From Allium sativum (taxonomy: Eukaryota; Streptophyta; Magnoliopsida; Asparagales; Amaryllidaceae): a stretch of 64,000 nt of DNA. The stretch spans positions 165,997,079 through 166,061,078 of the forward strand of contig CM060926.1 of the NCBI GenBank assembly GCA_030737875.1, read 5' to 3'. Positions 23,240-35,482 of the stretch are shown one piece after another. Below the pieces are notes generated by a model. The model made no database searches, was not told the origin of the DNA, and saw nothing but the letters and a program-made list of their open reading frames with translations. The position numbers and the translations under genes are program-made. Position 1 is the stretch's first letter. Every line of letters starts with the position of its first letter.

Positions 23240-24408
23240 GGGTTAGGAAATCTCATCTTTTAGCATATTTACATATTTACGGTGTATACGTAAATTATTC
23301 ACAATTAAATTATAACATTAATTATGTTCATAATTATTGGCATACCAATTATACCGTTTTCATGTTAATTACCCAAATCCACCAAAACTAGTCATGATCC
23401 CGTTTCTCAAGTTATGCCCAACCAATTCCAATTTCAAGTTATTAATCAAAATAGGCTATACCCCGTCTTCCCAAACTTGCAATAATAGTCATTCCCAAAA
23501 TCAATATGTCATATATTTGGTGTTCCAAATCAATAGTTAAGCACAATCTAGTTTTAATATTCTAGTTTACAATGTATGGCCAAAACTTGGTTTACAAGCC
23601 AACAAACCAAACTTGCAGTTATAATGATAACAATGCCCCAATGTAAATTACAATTTTTGCCCAACCATTTCCCCAAATATGTTATGTTCAGTTACTTTCC
23701 CCAATTATGTTATGCCAATATTGTCAATTTCATGTTTATGCCCCAATAACTCAAACCTTCCCCGTATTCCCATCGTACGTATATCACGATTCAACCTAGA
23801 TTATAGGTCAATCTAGATTCACAAATAAAAAAAAAGAACAAATAGGAATAATATGACAATGATAGGCATAAGAACTGGCACAAGATGATAGTCCCAAAAC
23901 ACAAGAATTACAGATCTAATAGAATTACAGCATAAATGAATAAACTGATTTAGAATCATTGCAGGCATATAGATCTGATTATGGACATGTAAGGCTTGAA
24001 TAATAAACTAGTTTCGACAACTTATATAATTTCGATTGGATCGATAAGAAGCAACCCAAAGTCATAGATTCACAAAGGCTAAGAATAGATCTAAATAGAA
24101 AATCAAGCACAGGTCCAAATTCATTTTATTCCATGTCCATACTATAATTGGCTGTCTAAATCCGAAAGTAATCGTGAACATACAAAACAAAGGCAAGTCT
24201 TGTTTTCTGGAATCTGTATTTTGAAACTGAATTGCTCGCCTTTTATGTAGATCGTTGAATACTCTAAATTAGATTTGATTTAATTTGATTCTTGCTTTAA
24301 TCTTGCTATCTAGTTTGATAAGAGATGGTGGCTAGGTTAGGATGATGATTGATAGCATGGTGGCTCCTTGGAATGAATTTGTGTGGTTTAGGGTTTAGAT
24401 TTAGGTTG

Positions 24409-24629
24409 CTTATATAGAAGTCTAGGATTATTTAGAGCCCTTAGACTAACTAGGAGTCCATCAGAACCACCCAGTTCAAATACACATCATCCGGGCACTC
24501 ATAAGAAGACACATCATCACAGAACACTCCAGAATTCTGTGCTGGACCAGTATGGGCGCACTTGGCAGGTGCGCCAGTGCATTTTTGTACTGGCGCACTT
24601 GTGAAGTGCGCCAGTGCATTCTGGTCGAC
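24409..24629 (-). promoter_or_regulatory. Element C promoter region (3' LTR copy)
   Basis: On the minus strand GTCGAC (24624-24629) is followed by a perfect 12-bp inverted repeat, ACTGGCGCACTT and its complement with loop GTG (24589-24615), a second GCGCAC/GTGCGC pair (24556-24575) and TATATAAG (24409-24416). Confidence 0.55.
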
Positions 24630-24815
24630 TTCTGGTTTTTCTGCCAAACTATATCTTCTTTATACGGTATCTGTTTTACGCAAACTTGGACTCTATCTCA
24701 AGAAGAATTCCGAGACCAACGCAATGGCGTAACCCATTTCATCTAATTCTTCTTTTAAGAATTAATTATTCTTTAATTATCTCTTATGTCCCTTTTAAAA
24801 TTACGGGGTGTTACA

Positions 24816-24848
24816 TTCCCTCTGCTTAAAGGATTTCATCCCGAAATC
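24816..24848 (-). other. Element C polypurine tract and hairpin
   Basis: Minus-strand AAGCAGAGGGAA (24816-24827) abuts the 3' LTR. GATTTC...GAAATC arms (24832-24848) lie next to it. Confidence 0.8.
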
Positions 24849-24997
24849 TTCAAGTTAGGAAGAACGTATATCCTAACATCCAACATACATCTATTCAACC
24901 ATTCAATCACAGGCGTCCATTGTCCTTAGAAAAGATTTCTAATGCTTTCATGAATATATGCATAGTGTGTGTATATGTCCTTATCTAATGCAAAATC

Positions 24998-25026
24998 AGG
25001 CGGTCTACTGATTCAGTTGACCTCCT
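24998..25026 (-). other. Conserved stem-loop in the 3' untranslated region (C)
   Basis: Complement of the same 29-nt stem-loop as in A (10288) and E (43083), within a shared segment (24849-25340). The remaining 25340-26280 is decayed interior without a recognisable domain. Confidence 0.75.
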
Positions 25027-26279
25027 TAATGCGAATTATGTCAGTGCCATGAGTCCATCATGTATGCATTTATTCCTAATCGTACTTTATAATTTCTACA
25101 TGAGTGCTTTAATCATTTATACAAATGCAACATTCATATGATAACACACCAAGTTTCAATCCATATATATAAAAGTTCACTCATGCATATGCAATATGAA
25201 AGTGACTGAGCTAATCTAGTGCCTAATGTGTGTATATGCATCCACGAGCAACCACTAACAACCACTTCCATCCACCAAATATAACATGTATCAAACACAT
25301 GTTTACATCCATTGGCTTTTACCTAAGGATCTAGAATAGGACCGGGAGGATATAATTAAAAGATAAAGACTAGCATGCAAATAAATTTTACAGAAAACGA
25401 GGAATCAAGGATATACCCTCAAAAGGGCATGATGCGCATATCTAGTCTTCAGTCTTCTAAGTTGCATCTTCTTGAGCTTCACTCCACTGTACCTTAACTA
25501 ATTTAACTTCACGATTGCAAAGCTTCTTGACCTCCATTTCCAAAACCCACTAGTAAAGATAGGACCTCGATCACTTACTAGGCTAGAGGGTATCCATTGT
25601 AGTCGGACTATCTTTCCAAGATAAACAGATGTTAACCATGATACCAAGTGTATATATTAAGATGATTAGAGGTCTCTCTTCTACTTAGCTTATCCATCAT
25701 GTCACAAATATGAGGGTCGATATCTCTCACGCAAACCATCCTAGTCGAACTTGACTCCCTCAAGTACAAGCCCCAAAGGCCTAAACCAATATCAGACAAG
25801 CACCCAAGGAATACCTCCTTCGAATTTGGACGATTTATGTGAGATGGTACTAGAAAAACAACCAAACAATTGAGAAATTAATCGACTCTGGCTATCCTCA
25901 CCAATCTTGCTCCAAAACTATCGTTGAACGCATAACTGGCTTTGCATTGTCATTTAGATATATGTGGGAGTCTATCTCACATTTTAGGGGACAAACCCCT
26001 AACCTTAATCAAAAATATCTACGTACTCATGGACTACTCCAACGGATCGAAAATCGTCGATAAATACATAAAGTGATTCTAGGTAGCTAAGACAAATTGA
26101 TCCCTTAGGATCGCACGAAATTTCGAGGGTATTCCCGAGGCATGTTGAAAGTCTAACTACCCTCCTTTCACAATTACTAACTAATCAATCCATGCCTATA
26201 ATCAACCCATAGCCCATGAAACCAAAAACATAAGTACCTCAAATCCTTACAAACCAAAGATAAATGAGCCGAACCACAA

Positions 26280-26870
26280 ATTGGATTTGAGACAATAATG
26301 GGATCTTCTACTATACAAGCTCTAGGGTGCAGAGACACAACTATGGAAGCAGATATAAACGAATGTGAAGCGCTAAAATCAAAATAGTACTAACAGGATG
26401 ATCAAAAAGAAAAAACTAAACTCTTTCAGTAGAAACCTTACTACCTCTCTCTCAGGTACACTGGCGGTGAGAGCATGCATTTGCCCTTTTGAAAATCCTG
26501 TCATTTGTTCTTGTCCTTATCCTTAATTATATGACCTGTTATACCAAAATAAAACACTTCCTCTTGTTTTAGGCTTTACTAATCTTTCCTTTTTGCCTCC
26601 TTTGTGAACCAAGTCTATATCCATGAGTTCCTCATCCTTTGTTTGTGCTCCTTGGCAAAACTCCCTCAGCCTCATCTTTACTATCCTTGTGTAACACGTT
26701 GACAAGTCTCTCGAAAGCTTCCTCCATCGCACGGAAAATCCTACAAAGCTTGAAAGAAAATTAGCCGTGGGTGAAACCACTGTGGCTATAGATGAAAGTT
26801 GGGTACTTCTTCGCCCTTTGACAGATATCGTAGTCTTATCAAGCCTACGGAACCATGCCACGATGAGGGT
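26280..26870 (-). pseudogene. Element C gag-protease remnant
   Basis: Read on the minus strand from about 26861. The start WFRRLDKTTISV resembles the WFRR stretch of A. A wrecked zinc knuckle (about 26525-26570) reads FYFG, GHIIKD with all three Cys lost. A stretch FLFDHPVST and then SASHSFIS (about 26345-26400) matches the protease region of E; Asp is kept but the following Gly is Ser. Frames are broken between the pieces and no polymerase follows. Confidence 0.7.
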
Positions 26871-27050
26871 ACCTCCTAGAAAGCCAGGAGCTCCGGAGAC
26901 TCAGGAAAGAAGGAAACAAAGGATCAAAAGATAATGCATATGGCTTTGGGGAATATGCCTTTAAAACAAAACTTTTCTTTTGAAAATGCTTCTTTCAAAA
27001 CCGTTTTGAAAATAATTTTTCAAATCTTTTATCTGATCCGGTAACCTTTA

Positions 27051-27062
27051 GCTCTGATACCA
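27051..27062 (-). other. Element C primer binding site
   Basis: GCTCTGATACCA is the complement of TGGTATCAGAGC, 2 nt from the 5' LTR start at 27065. Confidence 0.93.
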
Positions 27063-27064
27063 AG

Positions 27065-27423
27065 TGTAACACCCCACCTCCGTTAAGGTCACTCACAAAG
27101 GGAATGCCTTAACTTCGGTGGAGCATTATAGGTAAAAGATGCAGATAAATTACAAGGCAGACAAATAAAAACAGCGAAAAATAAAGTCATTTTATTAACA
27201 ATGTGGTTCAGTCAAGCTTTTACAATAGTTGTCTCAATCATACTAAAAGTAATACATAGAACTTCCGCCTTGATTTAAAAACATCCAAGTATAAATGAAG
27301 CATAAAAATAACAATGATATTCCCCAACAAAGCATGAACCACCCATAGCAGTGGAAGAGAGGGTCCAAAGCAAAACATCGACTATCTTCGAGCTTGTAAA
27401 GAAAACCGAGTTAAGTGGTAACA
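27065..27423 (-). repeat. Element C 5' LTR, segment 1
   Basis: Near-identical to 20876-21234 of the 3' LTR. It ends at TAACA, the target of element D. Confidence 0.92.
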
Positions 27424-27841
27424 TGTAACAACCCGAAAATCTGGGCCAGTTTAAAATTTTTATTTTGGCAATTTTGGCGGATTTTGATTATTTAAAATGA
27501 ATTATTTTAAAAAAAATATCGACGAGAAATTTAGTTTTGAATATAATTCGACGTATATATTATATACGTCGTCGTTAGAATATAAATAATTATATATAAT
27601 TATAATTAGAATCGAAAATGGCGCGGTAGTTCGATAATTCGATTTCAAACTTCAATTGAATGTACCGGGTGCAAAACAATCCGGATTTTAGTGAAACCAA
27701 AAACACTAGGATCTAATTGATAATATCTTTCCAACGAATCCGAAAAATTAAAATTTCATAGCGGGAATCAAAAGATAAGTCCAGTTGAAAATTCTGAATA
27801 GTCGCTATGGAATTCAGGCCCTTAAAAATAGACATTTTGCA

Positions 27842-28180
27842 AACGGCCTCGGATTTCGACGAAACCACTTTTGTTGGGTCCGTGATGTAAAGTTATTGCT
27901 AGGTTTCAAATTTCATAATTTTTCGAATCTATATGTGAGCGTGGCAAAGGAAAACGCATTTGACCAGTTTTAGTCGATCTTAATCGACTGGAAATTAGCC
28001 ATTTTTCTAACGGTCTCAGAATTCGACGAAACTAGTTTTGTTTGGACCGTATCGTCAATACGAAGCTAGAAAATATTTTTCTAGAATTTTTAGAGGTTGT
28101 ATGTGACCTCGGTAATTAGAAATGTGCATTATAATTAAATAAAAAAACCCTTTCCTTTATCTCTGCCCCCCCTAAATTTC
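27842..28180 (+). repeat. Degenerate tandem duplication of about 167 bp in D
   Basis: AACGGCCTCGG...TTCGACGAAAC at 27842 recurs as AACGGTCTCAG...TTCGACGAAAC at 28009, each followed by related text ending near GTGAC/GTGAG. Confidence 0.5.
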
Positions 28181-28224
28181 ATTTCAGTCGACAAAAAGAT
28201 AAATAAAAAAAAAAAAAGAGGAAG

Positions 28225-28484
28225 GGGCATCGCGCCCCACCAGACTTGGCCGCCGCCTCCTCTGGGGCCATCGCCACCACCGCCGCTCGCTGGAGCAACC
28301 CCCCTCCTCGCGGATGAAGACCGCAGCCGAGCCCCACACCCTGAAACCCGTCGAGCCAAAACCGTAGCCCTCCCCCAATCGACCTGTAGCGACGCCCTCC
28401 ACCACCGTTCGCCGACCTCCGCCCCTGCTCCAACAACCCTAGCCGCACCTCCTCCTTTGCCTACCGCCGCGTCAGCCCCTCTGT
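28225..28484 (+). other. GC-rich leader-like block in D ending at a GTAAGT donor
   Basis: About 250 bp rich in CCG/CCT stand out from AT-rich surroundings and end CTCT|GTAAGT at 28483. A matching acceptor could be TTTTGCAG at 33882, giving a 5.4-kb LTR intron. The plus frames read Pro/Ala-rich text with stops. It may be a captured exon or the LTR's own leader. Minus-strand frames here are low-complexity and not credible genes. Confidence 0.4.
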
Positions 28485-30183
28485 AAGTAAACTGATTTTT
28501 TATCTATTTTAAAAACTGATTTTTACTTATTTTGAAAACTGATTTTCTATTAGGAATAAAAACTGATTTTCCTGTTTTTATACATAGGATTATGAAATAA
28601 AAGTTCATTTTTATGAAGAACATTGGCTTGAAATTTTTATAAAGAATGTTGTTTTTGAAATATATAAAGCTTAGATTTTAAATGCGAAAAAAAATATAAT
28701 TTTCATATTATATAAGTAGTAAAAATATAATCTTTTATATTGTAGAAAGATAAAAATAAGATCTTTGCATAGTAGGAACTATAAAAATATAGTCTTTACT
28801 ATATAGACGAAGTAAAAAATATGATTTTTATATTTTTAAAGTAATAAAAATATGACTTTTATATTTTTAAGGTATTAAAAATATAGTCTTTACTATATAG
28901 AAGATGTAAAAATATGATTTTTGGTTAGGTAGAGAGTTAAAAATATAATTTTTACATGATAGGAATATTAAAAATATCATCTTTATATGTGTAGAAAAAT
29001 AAAAATGAGATTTTTATAAAGATGAAATCTTTAAATTTGAAAAGGCGAAGTCTATGTTTTTATAAAGGCGAAATCTTTATTTTAGGAAAGGCGAAATCTT
29101 TATATGGAAAATAGCGTGATAAAAATATAATTTTTATCTATATAACATAGTAGTAAAAATTCGATTTTTATATATTGAATAACGGAATAAAAATTCGATT
29201 TTTAAATGTAGGAAGTGATTATAAAAATATGATTTTTAAATTGAAAGTGAATAAATAAAAATGTGATTTTTATTTTAAAGACATCAGTATATAAAAATGT
29301 GATTTTTACATATGTAGTGAAAGCGGACAACAAAACCGATAAGAGACGAGAACAGTGAAGATTTCCTGCATAAGAAGAGTTGTGGATTCGGGATAGCTAT
29401 CGGTGAGAATTCCTCACCTTTCAATTTCCTTTTCTAGTTATATATATATACTAGGATGCAGACGGTGCTTAGTAGCACCCGACACAATCGTCCACAGACC
29501 ATGGACTTGTTTGTTTGGTTGCATAGATTAGTTAGATGATTTGTTTTGAAATTGAATTGTTTGGTGAAATGAATGGATTGATTGATGTGTGAATGGCGTG
29601 GGCCTTCACTAGACCGGGGATAAGGCTAGGCCTCGTCCCGTTTCTAGTATCGTGCCGTTATGCCGCCGAAATTTTCTAAAATATGTTAGAAAAATAAAAA
29701 TATCATTTTATTGAATAAATGAACTGAATAGAAATTCATATGTTGAAATAAAAAAAATGTTTTTATCGTTAAAAATATAATTTTTAACGTGAAGTGAATA
29801 AAATAAAATATTCATTTACAAACCGAACGGTTTGTTTATGTACACCTATTTGAAGGACATTGATTGGGTCGATAAATTTTACACATCGCCCAACTGCACA
29901 ACTAAAATCTGTGTTTGATTGTTTGAAACCCCACACGGGTGTTAGGATGAAATTTGAAGTTCACTCATCCTGATTCATTAAATATGTCGATCGATCGATT
30001 GACAGGCTGTTATAAGCGTTAGATATCCATATTTGATGCTTATACAGTGTAGTGCACTTTGGTTGATGGTTGATTATTTTTCAATGCTATTATATGTGTA
30101 ATGTATGAAAATCCATATAATTAACTTTATATGGTAATTGATTGGGCCTCATTCCAATTTGAAAAATAAAGAATATTATAAAA

Positions 30184-30450
30184 TAAAGGTTCATGTGTTG
30201 ACAGTACTCATCCATTGAGATTGGTCATATGTTGAACGAAATATTTTAGTAATAAAATTTACATCTTTATCAATATAAAATAAAGGTTCATGTGTTGACA
30301 GTACTCATCCATTGAGATTGGTCATGTGTTGAACGAAATATTTTAGTAATAAAATTTACATCTTTATCAATATAAAATAAAGGTTCATGTGTTGACAATA
30401 CTCATCCATTGAGATTGGTCATGTGTTGAACGAAATATTTTGATAATAAC
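30184..30450 (+). repeat. Three tandem copies of a 97-bp unit in D
   Basis: Units start TAAAGGTTCATGTG at 30184, 30281 and 30378 (period exactly 97; third copy partial). They are nearly identical, so the amplification is recent. Confidence 0.93.
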
Positions 30451-30572
30451 AACTATTTTGAAAAAGAAATATTTGAAATAGAATATTTGAAAATAGAAAT
30501 TTATGAAGCCGTGTTGATTAGATTGACGCCATTTTGACGTAAACGATATTTATATCGATTTTATTCATTTTG

Positions 30573-30842
30573 AAATGAATTGAATTGAAAACGATTTCGA
30601 AATGAATTGAATTGAAAACGATTTCGAAATGAATTGAATTGAAAACGATTTCGAAATGAATTGAATTGAAAACGATTTCGAAATGAATTGAATTGAAAAC
30701 GATTTCGAAATGAATTGAATTGAAAACGATTTCGAAATGAATTGAATTGAAAACGATTTCGAAATGAATTGAATTGAAAACGATTTCGAAATGAATTGAA
30801 TTGAAAACGATTTCGAAATGAATTGAATTGAAAACGAATTCA
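30573..30842 (+). repeat. Ten tandem copies of a 27-bp unit in D
   Basis: Unit AAATGAATTG...GATTTCG repeats every 27 bp from 30573 to 30842 with almost no variation; the last copy differs slightly. Decayed GAATTGAA text continues to about 30960. Because 27 is a multiple of three, a false open frame appears on the minus strand. Confidence 0.97.
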
Positions 30843-33838
30843 AATTGAATTGAAAGTGAATAGAAATGAATTCAAATTGAATTGAAATTTGAATTGAATA
30901 GAAATGAATTTTAAAACGAATTTATAAAGAAGAATTCAATTTTGATTTGAATTGAAAAGAAAGTTGAAATTGCTTTTGAAACGATTTTAAAACTAATTAT
31001 ATAATTCGTTTTAAATAGAAATCGACGAAGTATGTATTATATATATTATATATATAATATATTGGCCTGAATAGAACGCGCCGCGCCGCGGCAGTTCGTG
31101 AATTTCGATCATTTATTTCAAACGGACATTACGGGAGATCCGACCGTCGGATTCTCCTAGAATCGGAACCGTTGGGTTCGTATCGAAAAGAGCTTTCTAA
31201 AGAATATTAGAAATCTAACGGTTGGATTTGGAATTATGTCCAAATCAAATTCGAAAAAGTTCGCTGTAAGTGCAGTTCGATGGCCATTGATGGAAATCGA
31301 CTGTACGGGCCTTGATAAAATTATTAAAAATAGTAATAATTTGTGTAAAATCATAAGAAATGATTTAGAAAGAATTGGGATGAAAAACTCCATATTTGAA
31401 AAGATAAAAATAGATTTTTATCGAAATGAACTAGTTTTGAACTAGAATTATAATTCTATTTATTTTTAAATAAATAAATTGAATTTGAAATGGTTTTAAA
31501 AATAACCAGAATTTCCAATGATTGCATTGGAGTGGAATTGAATCGAAATTGTCTTCGGAATATTTCGATGTTGGAATTTGTGATTATACGGATGTTGTTA
31601 TGGAAATTTGAAAGATATATATTTATATCGTTATTTCCAATACGACATTTGTTAATCGTAGAATTTGATATTGAATATAAGCCGATATATTTTCTATTCA
31701 GAGCCTTATATTGAATATCAAATGTGATTTGGGTTTGTCGTGAATGGTGTCTTCACTAACACTGTTTTTGAACCCAGTTGAGAAAAGATTGAATCTTTTT
31801 ATTTAGATTTAATGAAGTGTACCAATTAAATGATATTTAATTGGAATTTAATTGGTAATGATTTTTGGGTTTATCGTGAACAGTGTTTTAAATAACACTT
31901 GTTCTTTAACCCGATAATTAATGGATTGATTTTTGGGTTTATCGTGAACCGTGTTTTAAATGACACTGATTCTTTAACCCAGTCGAAGATTAAAACTAAG
32001 TGGAGTTTTAATGAATCTTTAATTAGATTGAAATGATCGAAAATGGAGTATCACCAGTTTTGCTCCAGGCGATAGTTAAATCTTTAATTAGATTTGAACG
32101 TGAAATGGTAATTGAATTTACCGATAACACTGTGGTGTTAGATATGAAGTATTACCAGTTTTACTTCATGGGATGAATAGGTTGGGATGGGGAAATTAAA
32201 ATAAATGATTACTTCGGTAAGGTTCGCTAATCCCGACTAGTTTGAATTGAGATTCAAAAATAGAATAAAGAATAAATTCAAGGAATTTATCTTGGATAAA
32301 ATTAATGGGAACCTTTCCCTATGAATGTGAAAATCAGAAACTAACTGTCGGTTAGCTAAGCAGAATGGTTTTCTGGATATTGATCTGATGTTGGTTTCGG
32401 CCTTCTGGGTTAATATTTGGGAAATTATTCTCTTGATTAATTTATGGTTAGTGACTAATGAATTGGAATGAGGCGTATGTTGTGTTTGTGTAACACTTTT
32501 ATAATATATACGCGAGTTATTCGGAAAGACCGGGTTTATCCCATTCTGAATAACTGATACGACGATAAGTCGAAGATGAAGACGATGGTCGAAGACCGGA
32601 AGTCTTCACGTCGTTTGGGTGATTACTGATGATCTTGATTGGGCTGTACACCCAAGAAGATGGAAACAGTTGGTGATCGTCCAGACGTACTTGGAGATCG
32701 ATGGATATGCGGGGTACTAGGTGCCTCCGGTTTCGTTCAGACCCAGAACGGACTTGTAAATGGACTGTGTGTCTGACATTGGATTTTAGTCCGTGTGATT
32801 GATCTCTATTAAATATATATCTGTTTGGCGGCGGAGAATTTATTCTCTTTCTTAACGCCCTTCTCTGAGACGTACGAGCTCAGGGGTTATATATTGATGG
32901 ATATCAATCGCATGGAGTGAATTGCCTATGTGGCATGCCAAAGTGGCCAATGATCAAGGCTTCTGTTGAAAAGCAAAGTCTTGTGGTTGATGATCAAAGC
33001 ACGGCCTTGTGTGGCGTAGCTTTGTGTAACGTTGATTCGCGAGTATCACACCCGGTATGAACCAAAAACGGGAGACGGACCTCAGGGAGGACTTGCATTT
33101 CTTTCTAGTTAGAAGTGGCGTCAGTGGTTTTACACGCCATGACGAGTTTGACTTATGTGGTTGTTGCTGTTGCGAGGCGCCTCGGAATGATCGGTCGTTC
33201 TCGAACTGATGGAGTCATTTAGTTGGCTCACTTACACCCCATAGGGTGGGGAAACGTAGTGTTCAGGCATAATAATCCACATCGGTGGACCGGCCCTGAC
33301 GATCTAAAGGCTTGCCTGCGCGCTTGCCTGTGGCTCGGGCTAGAGAGTCACGAATCGGTAGAGGACGATCCCTAGCCTCGGTTCATACCATAAATGATAA
33401 CCCAACTTCCAATACGACGTCTTGCGGTTTTGATTGTGAACTTATATATGGCGACATAGTGGTATGGGTCATTCATGCCGCCTATGATTGATACTTATGA
33501 TTTGAAGTTGTTTTATACACTATGCACTTATAATAGTATCAAATGATTTGTTTTAAACGTATCAACCATTCTTTGGCTGTTATAAGGGAAAACCCTATCC
33601 CCCGGCTTGCGTTGCATTGTGTGATAGGACCTGGGTCTTATAACAGCTTCATTTTTCTTTATTTAGCATTGCGTTGTTTGTTTTATGCACTGGTATTCTT
33701 GGGAGGAAACCCGTTCCGTGTTATACGGCGTGGTCCCTTGATTTACCTAACTTTAAAAGCAAAGATTAATAACTGTTTTAGTTCTCACACCAGTCCCATG
33801 ACTGACCTGGAGTTTATTGTTTTAACCTAAACTCTGGG

Positions 33839-33860
33839 TGCCCTTATTTTGACACGGGCA
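33839..33860 (+). other. TGCCC...GGGCA motif (D)
   Basis: TGCCCTTATTTT then GACACGGGCA, with TGCCC/GGGCA arms. Also found in I (60396-60417, minus) and B (15783-15806). It lies shortly before the possible acceptor at 33882. Confidence 0.6.
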
Positions 33861-34172
33861 GCTAGTAGTTTTGGTTTTGCAGATTTATATTCACAGGATC
33901 CTGGTTTACAGCTGGAACGGTATATGGAAAGCTTTGTATCCGTATATCTCCTTCTAGTTGTGTATTGTATTATTTTCCGCTGCTATGTATTTAAATGTAA
34001 TTTAAATCTCTGATATTTCTGTGTAATATTTATTCATTTATACTCTGTATATTCTTGTAATCCGATGCATTGTTGTAATATACAATGAAATGTTCTTCCG
34101 TCTGCGTTCTGTTGTGGCTTGTTCTCGAACTATTCGACGCTTTCCTTTACGGGGAAGTTACGGGTTTTTACA

Positions 34173-35272
34173 TAACATTTCCTCCCTGAGAACCGGGGGG
34201 GGGGAGGGAGGAAGTAAAGAGGCGAAACAAAACTAGGTCAGACATAAGTCTGGTAAGTCCAGCTACTTTCAGCATATGAACAAGCAAGAACAACATGACA
34301 TGAATTAAAATGAATAAAGACATAAGCATGATGATAAGGAACATAGGATACAAAGGATAAGCAATAGGCAAGATAAACTAAGTATAACATTGCATGTTAA
34401 CTATTCTCTACTTCGCTACTACCCTGTTATTCTGATTTCTATATCTCTGCACCACCTAACGAGTGTCCTAAGTAGTAATTTGTATAAATGATAATATTAC
34501 AACGCGATCCCAATCCCCGCAATTGTGGTAGCCTTCAGGTGTACATCTATTATGAGGATTCCACCTCAATCAGCCTAATTGCCATAAAGATGTTAGATGT
34601 ACCCTTACTACCCTATCGATTGGCTCCCTGCTTGTACAAATGTTCCATGTGTCTGTGTCAATCGGCCCTCTCTTGCGTGCAGATACCCTTTGCTGGTCCC
34701 ACCATAAGGTGTATCAATCCTTATGATGGCAACCCGACATGGATCAAGATGCCCAGTGTATAACTACTGGTACCCAGTGCCTGCTTTTTCCCGCTCCGGA
34801 GTACGTGCACGCTCGTAAACCGTCGGAACTTACACTAACGTACCCCCTACCGTTATCTTTGACCGCTTATAATCAGCCTAGTAATCGTGCCGCACCCTGC
34901 CTAGCTCAGGGTACTGTGATACATCTATGTAGGTTATTGCTGAAATGGGTCCCCGTTACTAGGGTTTCCTACTGGTTAAGTTTGTGGGCCTATATTTACT
35001 AATATTACCCACCAACCCGATATGTAATTAACCCTCCCACCGATCCAAGCATGTTTATATAATGGTTAAATTTTGCGGGCCTATATTTACTAATATTACC
35101 CACTAACCCGACGTGTACTTAACCTTCCCACAGATTCAAGCATGTTTATTTAATGGTTAATTTTTGTGGGCCTATATTTACTAATATTACCCACCAACCC
35201 GACATATACTTAACCTTCCCACGGATTCAAGCATTTTTATTTAATGGTTAATTTTTGTGGGCCTATATTTAC
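34173..35272 (-). repeat. Element C 5' LTR, segment 2
   Basis: Resumes after the second TAACA and aligns with 21235-22310 of the 3' LTR. It has an 11-G run at the acceptor (about 34194-34204). It ends at TTTAC, the target of E. Open frames here (for example 34488-35002) repeat in the other LTR but show no domain. Confidence 0.92.
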
Positions 35273-35482
35273 TGTAACACCCCATAATTTTATAACATTA
35301 AAATTCACAAATTAAAGTATACTTAATTTTTAGAAAAGAATTAAGTGAAACGGGTTGCGTAGAGAAATATATATATATATATTGATATATATATAAAAAT
35401 AAATAAATAAATAAATAAATATGCGACAAAGTTCAAAACAGCGAATTGGGAGGGGGAATAACCGAACCGGCCCATTTTTGAG

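Larger units (their letters stand above)
21251..24183 (-). other. Predicted leader intron within the LTR of C
   Basis: On the minus strand the donor TTTT|GTATGT (24183 downward; the other LTR has GTAAGT at 48019-48024) and an acceptor with a long pyrimidine run ending CCAG|GTTCTC (21251-21252) bracket 2.9 kb. In the 5' LTR the acceptor AG at about 34192 reads CG and is lost. Confidence 0.45.
20876..24815 (-). repeat. Element C 3' LTR
   Basis: In plus coordinates it runs from TGTAACACCCC to GGGGTGTTACA. Element-wise, from right to left, it holds GTCGAC (24624), the GCGCAC hairpin (24589-24615), TATA (24409-24416), donor (24178-24183), hairpin pair, TTAAC array, acceptor (21251) and CAGCGGAAA (20983). 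Confidence 0.9.
27424..34172 (+). mobile_element. Element D: 6.7-kb insertion, probably a giant solo LTR
   Basis: Starts TGTAACAACCCG, ends GGGTTTTTACA, flanked by exact TAACA (27419-27423 and 34173-34177). No primer site, purine tract, gag or pol is visible, and the two ends are not direct repeats of each other. Its right half is related to LTR I on the opposite strand, which supports the LTR reading. It holds a GC-rich block, two tandem arrays and TTTCCGCTG (33974-33982). Confidence 0.75.

Noticed and set aside
28135..28448. Overlapping minus-strand frames rich in Gly and Arg
   Set aside because: Low-complexity readings of a GC-rich block; no domain, and D is read on the plus strand.
30573..30842. 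CRISPR-like regular array
   Set aside because: Units are contiguous with no spacers and the DNA is plant nuclear; it is a plain tandem repeat.
30565..30843. 92-codon minus-strand frame with nine-residue repeats
   Set aside because: It is produced by the 27-bp tandem array, whose length is a multiple of three; there is no start context or domain.
34194..34208. G-run as a G-quadruplex promoter element
   Set aside because: On the element's strand it is the C-rich pyrimidine tract of the putative splice acceptor, and it coincides with the same tract in other LTRs.
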